A stretch of DNA of 64,000 nucleotides from Bacteroidota bacterium (GTDB lineage Bacteria > Bacteroidota > Rhodothermia > Rhodothermales > Rubricoccaceae): the NCBI GenBank assembly GCA_039821555.1, contig JBCBNX010000006.1:186001-250000 (forward strand). The letters run 5' to 3'. Position 1 is the stretch's first letter; the number at the start of each line of letters is the position of its first letter. Positions 60,352-64,000 of this stretch are shown here, one piece after another. Made by a program: the position numbers and the translations under genes. The notes beneath the pieces were generated by a model. The model did no database searches. It was given only the letters and a program-made list of their open reading frames with translations, and was not told the DNA's origin.

Positions 60352-60987
60352 ATGCCGCAGACCCTCCTCGCCCTCCTCGCCCTCGCGCTCACCGGGATGC
60401 TGTCGCTCAACCATCAGCAGGCTCTCATCGCCACCGACGACGACATGCTCGACACCGAGATCGAGATGATGGCGGCAGGCGTGGCGCTCCACACGATGGA
60501 AGTTCTCGCCGCAAAGTCGTTCGACGAGCGCTCGACGCCTGAGGAGGTGCACCAGTACGGCTTGCCTAGCGGCCCCAGCGAGTTCTCCGGTAGGCTGGAG
60601 TTTGGCCGGACGGCCCCCGAAGGCCGCGCGTTCGGCTGCGCCCTCGCCGAGCCGTGGACCGACCCCGGCTGCGACGATCTCGACGACGCGCACAGCCACG
60701 TCAACGATGTCGCCGTGTGGCAGCCGGTGCCCTTCACGCTACGCAACGGCCAACGCATGCCGTTCGAAGTCGCCGTCACGGTGCAGTATGTCCACCCCAG
60801 CGACTTCGACCTGCCGGTGGCGGGGCCGACCAACCACAAGCTCGTCACCGTCCGCGTCCGCTCCGATCATCAGGTGCAGCGCGGGCGCTATACCGACGGC
60901 GTCGTCCGCCTGGAACGGGTGATGTCCTATGAGGAGGCAACCGCCGCGCGTGCGTACGAAGCCCGCTACGGTGCACCGCCCTCGTGA
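60352..60987 (+). CDS. pilin-like membrane-anchored protein 3
   Basis: 211 residues. N-terminal hydrophobic helix (TLLALLALALTGMLSL) followed by a long amphipathic helix (DDDMLDTEIEMMAAGVALHTMEVLAAKSF) and a beta-rich domain with two Cys (FGCALAEPW, DPGCDDL). The C-terminal part (HKLVTVRVRSDHQVQRGRYTDGV) reads like a minor pilin domain. It closes the three-gene set; the following gene is a metabolic enzyme. Confidence 0.6.
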   Translation: MPQTLLALLALALTGMLSLNHQQALIATDDDMLDTEIEMMAAGVALHTMEVLAAKSFDERSTPEEVHQYGLPSGPSEFSGRLEFGRTAPEGRAFGCALAEPWTDPGCDDLDDAHSHVNDVAVWQPVPFTLRNGQRMPFEVAVTVQYVHPSDFDLPVAGPTNHKLVTVRVRSDHQVQRGRYTDGVVRLERVMSYEEATAARAYEARYGAPPS

Positions 60988-61029
60988 TTGGGTCTACCTT
61001 GGGCGCTCCCGTTCACCATTCGCGCGCCC

Positions 61030-61695
61030 ATGACCCTCACGCTTCCCGACGGCACGACTGTACGCCCCGGTAAAGTCCTCTGCATCGGCCGCAACTACGC
61101 CGCGCACGTCCGCGAGATGGGCGGCTCCGACCTGCCCGAGGCGCCCGTCGTCTTTCTCAAACCCACCTCAGCGCTCGTGTCCTCTGGCGGCGCCGTCGTG
61201 ATCCCGGCGATGTCGGACAACGTCCACCACGAGGTCGAGGTCGTGGTGGTGATCGGTCGCGGCGGCAAGCACATCGCCGAGGCGGACGCGCTGGACTACG
61301 TCGCGGCCTATGCGCTCGGCCTCGACATGACGGCGCGGGACATCCAGGCCACGGCCAAGGCCAAAAAGGCGCCGTGGAGCGTGGCGAAGGGCTTCGACAC
61401 GTTCGCGCCCCTCGGACCGCTCACGCCCGCGTCCGCCATCGCCGACCCGCAGGCGCTCGACCTCGCACTCTCCATCAACGGCGAGGCACGCCAAGCCGGG
61501 ACGACGGCGCACATGATCTTCTCCGTCGCGCAGATCGTGGCCTACTGCTCGCGCGTCTTCACGCTCGAACCGGGTGACCTGATCTACACCGGCACGCCAG
61601 AAGGCGTCGGCCAAGTGCATCCGGGCGACATGCTCGAAGCGACCGCGACGGGCCTGCAGCCGCTGCACGTGGCCGTCGAAGCCGAGGCGGTCTAG
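61030..61695 (+). CDS. fumarylacetoacetate hydrolase-family protein (acylpyruvase-like)
   Basis: 221 residues from the ATG at 61030. The FAH fold motifs are VLCIGRNYAAHVREMGG, VVFLKPTSALV, HHEVEVVVVIG (metal-binding Glu pair), YALGLDMTARDIQATAK and KGFDTFAPLGP, then DLIYTGTPEGVG. This small subgroup hydrolyses acylpyruvates or decarboxylates oxaloacetate; it is distinct from the full-length fumarylacetoacetase at 45.6 kb. Its stop codon overlaps that of the 39-residue gene opposite in CTAG. Confidence 0.92.
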   Translation: MTLTLPDGTTVRPGKVLCIGRNYAAHVREMGGSDLPEAPVVFLKPTSALVSSGGAVVIPAMSDNVHHEVEVVVVIGRGGKHIAEADALDYVAAYALGLDMTARDIQATAKAKKAPWSVAKGFDTFAPLGPLTPASAIADPQALDLALSINGEARQAGTTAHMIFSVAQIVAYCSRVFTLEPGDLIYTGTPEGVGQVHPGDMLEATATGLQPLHVAVEAEAV

Positions 61696-61811
61696 CCCGC
61701 CAGCAGCATCCCGAGGCCGAGGAGCACCCCGCTCAACGAGGCGAACGTGAGCGTTCGCACGAGCGGGGCGTCCGGGAAACGGCGTTGCAGACGGTGTACG
61801 ATGTGAAGCAT
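61692..61811 (-). CDS. 39-residue single-span membrane protein
   Basis: A small frame from the ATG at 61811: a basic amphipathic start (MLHIVHRLQRRFPDAPLVR) followed by one hydrophobic helix (TLTFASLSGVLLGLGMLLAG). The positive-inside charge pattern fits a single-span protein with a cytoplasmic N-terminus. Its stop codon overlaps the stop of the FAH-family gene in CTAG, the same arrangement seen at two other convergent pairs here, which supports it being real. No clear ribosome binding site. Function unknown. Confidence 0.5.
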   Translation of the reverse strand: MLHIVHRLQRRFPDAPLVRTLTFASLSGVLLGLGMLLAG

Positions 61812-61913
61812 GAGACCGAGGGGCAGAGACGCGACGGGGCAGGAACGCGGGGGGGGGGCAGGGACGCGGCTTGTCGACGTCGCTACTGGGTGGCACCGGG
61901 TTACGCACGCTCG

Positions 61914-62537
61914 TTACGCCGTCACCTCGGCGGTCGCGGCTACGAGTGCGGCGAGGTCACGGTCCACGAGGGTCCACGCCTCCGTCTCGGTCGTCCAGTC
62001 GGCGAACTGCTGCTTAGCAAGCGCCGGTGCCGCGCCGCCGTCGAGGATCGAGCGCATCTGCGCCTGCGCTTCAGCGGGACGCGGGCCCCAGGTGAAGAGC
62101 TCGGCCCCGTCGGCATTGAAGGCGATGAGTTTCGGGATGCTGTGGCTGCCATTGGTGTGGTAGCGCTCGATGAGGTCCACGTTTTCGTCGCGCAGCAAGA
62201 CGTGAAGCGACACGTGGTCGCTCAGCTCAGCAGCCTCGGCGATTACGGGGAGGTTGAAGGCCGAGTCGCCGCACCACGCCTCGGTGAGCACGAGCCACGT
62301 CTGCGGCGCGACGATCCGCGCGAGCGCGGCGCGGAGGGCGTCCGAGGGTACGTAGGCGTCGTGGACATGTACGGTCCGCTCGGCGTTGTACTTGCGGTAG
62401 AAGTGGTACTTCCGCGCCTCTTTGTCGAGGCCTTTGAGGGACTGCGTGAGGGCGTCGGCCCACTGCTGGCGGTAGGCGGCGTAGGAGAGCCCATCGCGGC
62501 GGATGCGGTCGAGAAGCGTCGAGGTAGCCATCGGCAT
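61914..62537 (-). CDS. thioredoxin-like family protein (Thioredoxin_9 type)
   Basis: 207 residues. The conserved region LVLTEAWCGDSAFNLPVIAEAAE has a single Cys in WCGDS, the mark of this thioredoxin-like group that lacks CxxC. It continues with LRDENVDLIERYHTNGSHSIPKLIAF, where the cis-Pro loop (SIPKL) sits. The N-terminal ~70 residues are helical. The protein is probably cytosolic, with a thiol or bacillithiol-type redox role rather than classical disulfide exchange. Start at 62537, or the third codon Met. Confidence 0.88.
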   Translation of the reverse strand: MPMATSTLLDRIRRDGLSYAAYRQQWADALTQSLKGLDKEARKYHFYRKYNAERTVHVHDAYVPSDALRAALARIVAPQTWLVLTEAWCGDSAFNLPVIAEAAELSDHVSLHVLLRDENVDLIERYHTNGSHSIPKLIAFNADGAELFTWGPRPAEAQAQMRSILDGGAAPALAKQQFADWTTETEAWTLVDRDLAALVAATAEVTA

Positions 62538-62674
62538 AAGGACGTGGTGGAACGATCAGTCTGGAATGCAGACGGTGCAACGTGGTTTGCTCTTACGCCA
62601 GGCAGGTGTACAGGTCGGCCTACATGCGCGACTCCACGTCAATTTCGAAGGAACTCAAACCGCCCAATGCTGCC

Positions 62675-63394
62675 CTACTCCTGGGCAGTACTATCGGCGG
62701 CATTTTGGCTACCCCTCTCCGTCGGATCGCCGTCCTGCGGAGGGTCGTCGGGGGCGTCCGGCGCCTGGTAGGCGAGGGCTGTCGCTGCCATGCTCACGAT
62801 CACGGCGGTGCTGAGTCCGACCACGCTGCGCCACGCTTCAGTCACGTCCTCGGTCCATTCGAGCACGTTGAGGAGACCATCGATCGCCGTGACTGGTTCG
62901 AGTAGGCACCACGCCGTGAAGGCGATAGGCGGAATGAGCATACGAAGGAGGTCCTTGCTCCACACCCACTGCCCCGTCTGGATCCGCCCGACGACGTAGA
63001 GCAGCAGGCTTGCCACGAGAAGGAACACGAAAGCGAAGGCCAGCGGCCGCGGCTCGACGATGAGGATCGAGATCGTCTCTGCTCCGGGAACAGAATCGCT
63101 TCCATCGGTCTCCTGCCGGGTGGCATAGGCCATAAACGCGGAGTGGAGTACGATGACCTCTGAGGGAAGCAGCGCGAGCACAGCGGTGATGTAGCTGCCC
63201 GTCGTGTCTTGCGTGGTCCCATTGGGGGTCGTGTCGTCGCCGCCAGCGTCTAGGCCTACACCGTCGGCGGTCTCGCGGGCGTCTGCAGTGTTACGGCTTC
63301 CACGCGGCCGCGCCGCGCGTTGCATCGGCGTAGCGGGCGCGGAAGTAGGGGCCTGCCCTTCAGCGAAGGTGCGGGCATAGAGATAGGTGCTCAT
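62675..63394 (-). CDS. polytopic membrane protein with disordered ends
   Basis: 239 residues from the ATG at 63394. A long polar N-terminal stretch (rich in Thr, Asp, Gly) precedes about four hydrophobic segments: YITAVLALLPSEVIVLHSAFM, PLAFAFVFLLVASLLLYVVG, LIPPIAFTAWCLLEPVTAI and VVGLSTAVIVSMAATALAYQA. The C-terminus is polar (DAPDDPPQDGDPTERG). No family recognised and the neighbours give no hint. Confidence 0.6.
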   Translation of the reverse strand: MSTYLYARTFAEGQAPTSAPATPMQRAARPRGSRNTADARETADGVGLDAGGDDTTPNGTTQDTTGSYITAVLALLPSEVIVLHSAFMAYATRQETDGSDSVPGAETISILIVEPRPLAFAFVFLLVASLLLYVVGRIQTGQWVWSKDLLRMLIPPIAFTAWCLLEPVTAIDGLLNVLEWTEDVTEAWRSVVGLSTAVIVSMAATALAYQAPDAPDDPPQDGDPTERGSQNAADSTAQE

Positions 63395-63487
63395 GGGTGA
63401 CACTGAAGCTGAGAAACGAACGAGTGCCGCTGTGGCACCACAGTACACTCAGCTTAGGAGGGGGCACCCTCGCGGACAATCAGGTGA

Positions 63488-64000
63488 TTACGCGATACTG
63501 GGCCCGCTCCCCATCTCTTCGCGGAGCTGGTCGAGGTAGGCCTGCATGACCGCGGTGCGGCGCGACGCCTCGGCGCGGCCCGCGTTGGTCTGCATCGTGT
63601 CGGTGAGGCGGAGCAGTTTCACGAAGTAGTGGTCGAGCGCGTACGTCCGGTCGTCGAGCGGGCGGTGCTGGGCGAAGGGGTCGTCCTCGTGGGCGAGAGG
63701 GAGGCCGAGGGACCCGCCGACGAGCCACGCCCGGGCGATGCCGATAGCACCGAGGGCGTCGAGGCGGTCGGCGTCCTGGACGACCTGCGCTTCGAGGGTT
63801 TCCGGCGGGATGCCCGCTGAGAAGCTGTGCGCCGCGATGGCGTGGGCAATGGCAGGCAGCGGCTCTGCGGGGTAGCCCGCGTCGCGAAGGAACGCTGTCG
63901 CCGTATCGGCGGCCAGCCGCGAGGCCTGCCTGCGGCGCGGGTCGTCCTTCGCCACGGCCACGCAGTCGTGCAGCCACGCGGCCGGGAGCACCACGTCGAG
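63488..64000 (-). CDS. HD-domain phosphohydrolase, partial (N-terminus beyond window)
   Basis: The frame is open to the right edge, so the true start lies outside. The visible 170 residues carry AAWLHDCVAVAKDDP (the His-Asp pair) and QVVQDADRLDALGAIGIARAW, as in the YfbR/YedJ-like HD hydrolases. A first metal-binding His should lie upstream of the edge. These proteins act on nucleotides or other phosphate esters. YALDHYFVKLLRL and a helical C-terminus complete the domain. Confidence 0.88.
   Translation of the reverse strand, partial: LDVVLPAAWLHDCVAVAKDDPRRRQASRLAADTATAFLRDAGYPAEPLPAIAHAIAAHSFSAGIPPETLEAQVVQDADRLDALGAIGIARAWLVGGSLGLPLAHEDDPFAQHRPLDDRTYALDHYFVKLLRLTDTMQTNAGRAEASRRTAVMQAYLDQLREEMGSGPSIA

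Overview
The window is 64 kb of GC-rich bacterial chromosome. Gene content fits a Rhodothermales-type member of the Bacteroidota/Rhodothermota. This placement is an inference from a secreted protein with a type IX secretion (T9SS) C-terminal sorting domain and its YPNPF motif, a TonB/FecR/ECF sigma set, aerobic haem A synthesis, and the general scarcity of Shine-Dalgarno sequences. I see no rRNA, tRNA, CRISPR array, prophage or insertion-sequence transposase. Most genes are housekeeping, with several accessory islands.

Layout. 1-5.7 kb: secreted proteins (a metalloprotease running off the left edge, a TPR protein, a T9SS-sorted protein, a thioredoxin-fold protein). 5.8-14.2 kb: ComB-like phosphatase, gcvT, an orphan MacB/FtsX-type permease, an SGNH esterase lipoprotein, a histone-deacetylase-fold protein, an NRDE protein, ctaA and a small lipoprotein. 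14.2-16.9 kb: groES-groEL behind a CIRCE operator. 17-25 kb: DUF2085 protein, Rieske/FAD oxidoreductase, lspA, then a leftward run (DUF4342, flavin reductase, TIGR02757, xseB, dxs, an AT-rich gene and a RelE-like toxin). 25.5-36.1 kb: a pilin-like protein with a strong ribosome binding site, an LTA-synthase-like sulfatase, a Kef antiporter fused to a UBP zinc finger, ECF sigma plus FecR anti-sigma, TonB, VanZ and the bifunctional NAD(P)HX repair enzyme. 36.4-45.2 kb: acetoacetyl-CoA ligase, then TetR and a TolC/adaptor/RND efflux set. 45.3-56.6 kb: leftward genes for a CxxC protein, fumarylacetoacetase, BadF-type kinase, divergent penicillin acylase, carboxylesterase, and a 1,610-residue exported TPR-CHAT protein. 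56.9-64 kb: HipA-like kinase plus DUF3037, three pilin-like membrane-anchored proteins, a FAH-family hydrolase, a 39-residue membrane protein, a thioredoxin-like protein and an HD hydrolase running off the right edge.

Most notable points. (1) A RelE-like toxin is translationally coupled to a 264-residue, AT-rich, DUF5677-like protein whose last ~35 residues look like a stand-alone RelE-partner antitoxin, so the antitoxin seems fused to a larger domain. (2) Degenerate 7- or 8-nt tandem arrays occur repeatedly at gene ends and even inside genes; several are arranged as G-rich and C-rich halves around a hairpin. (3) Three consecutive pilin-like genes at 58.4-61.0 kb, plus the strongly initiated one at 25.5 kb, may belong to an uncharacterised surface filament. 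(4) The TetR gene and the TolC gene share a 23-nt near-identical upstream element that is a good operator candidate, and the adaptor gene of the efflux set is bracketed by 61-nt inverted repeats. (5) Three convergent gene pairs end on one shared CTAG tetranucleotide.

All function calls come from reading motifs in translated sequence; no database search was run.
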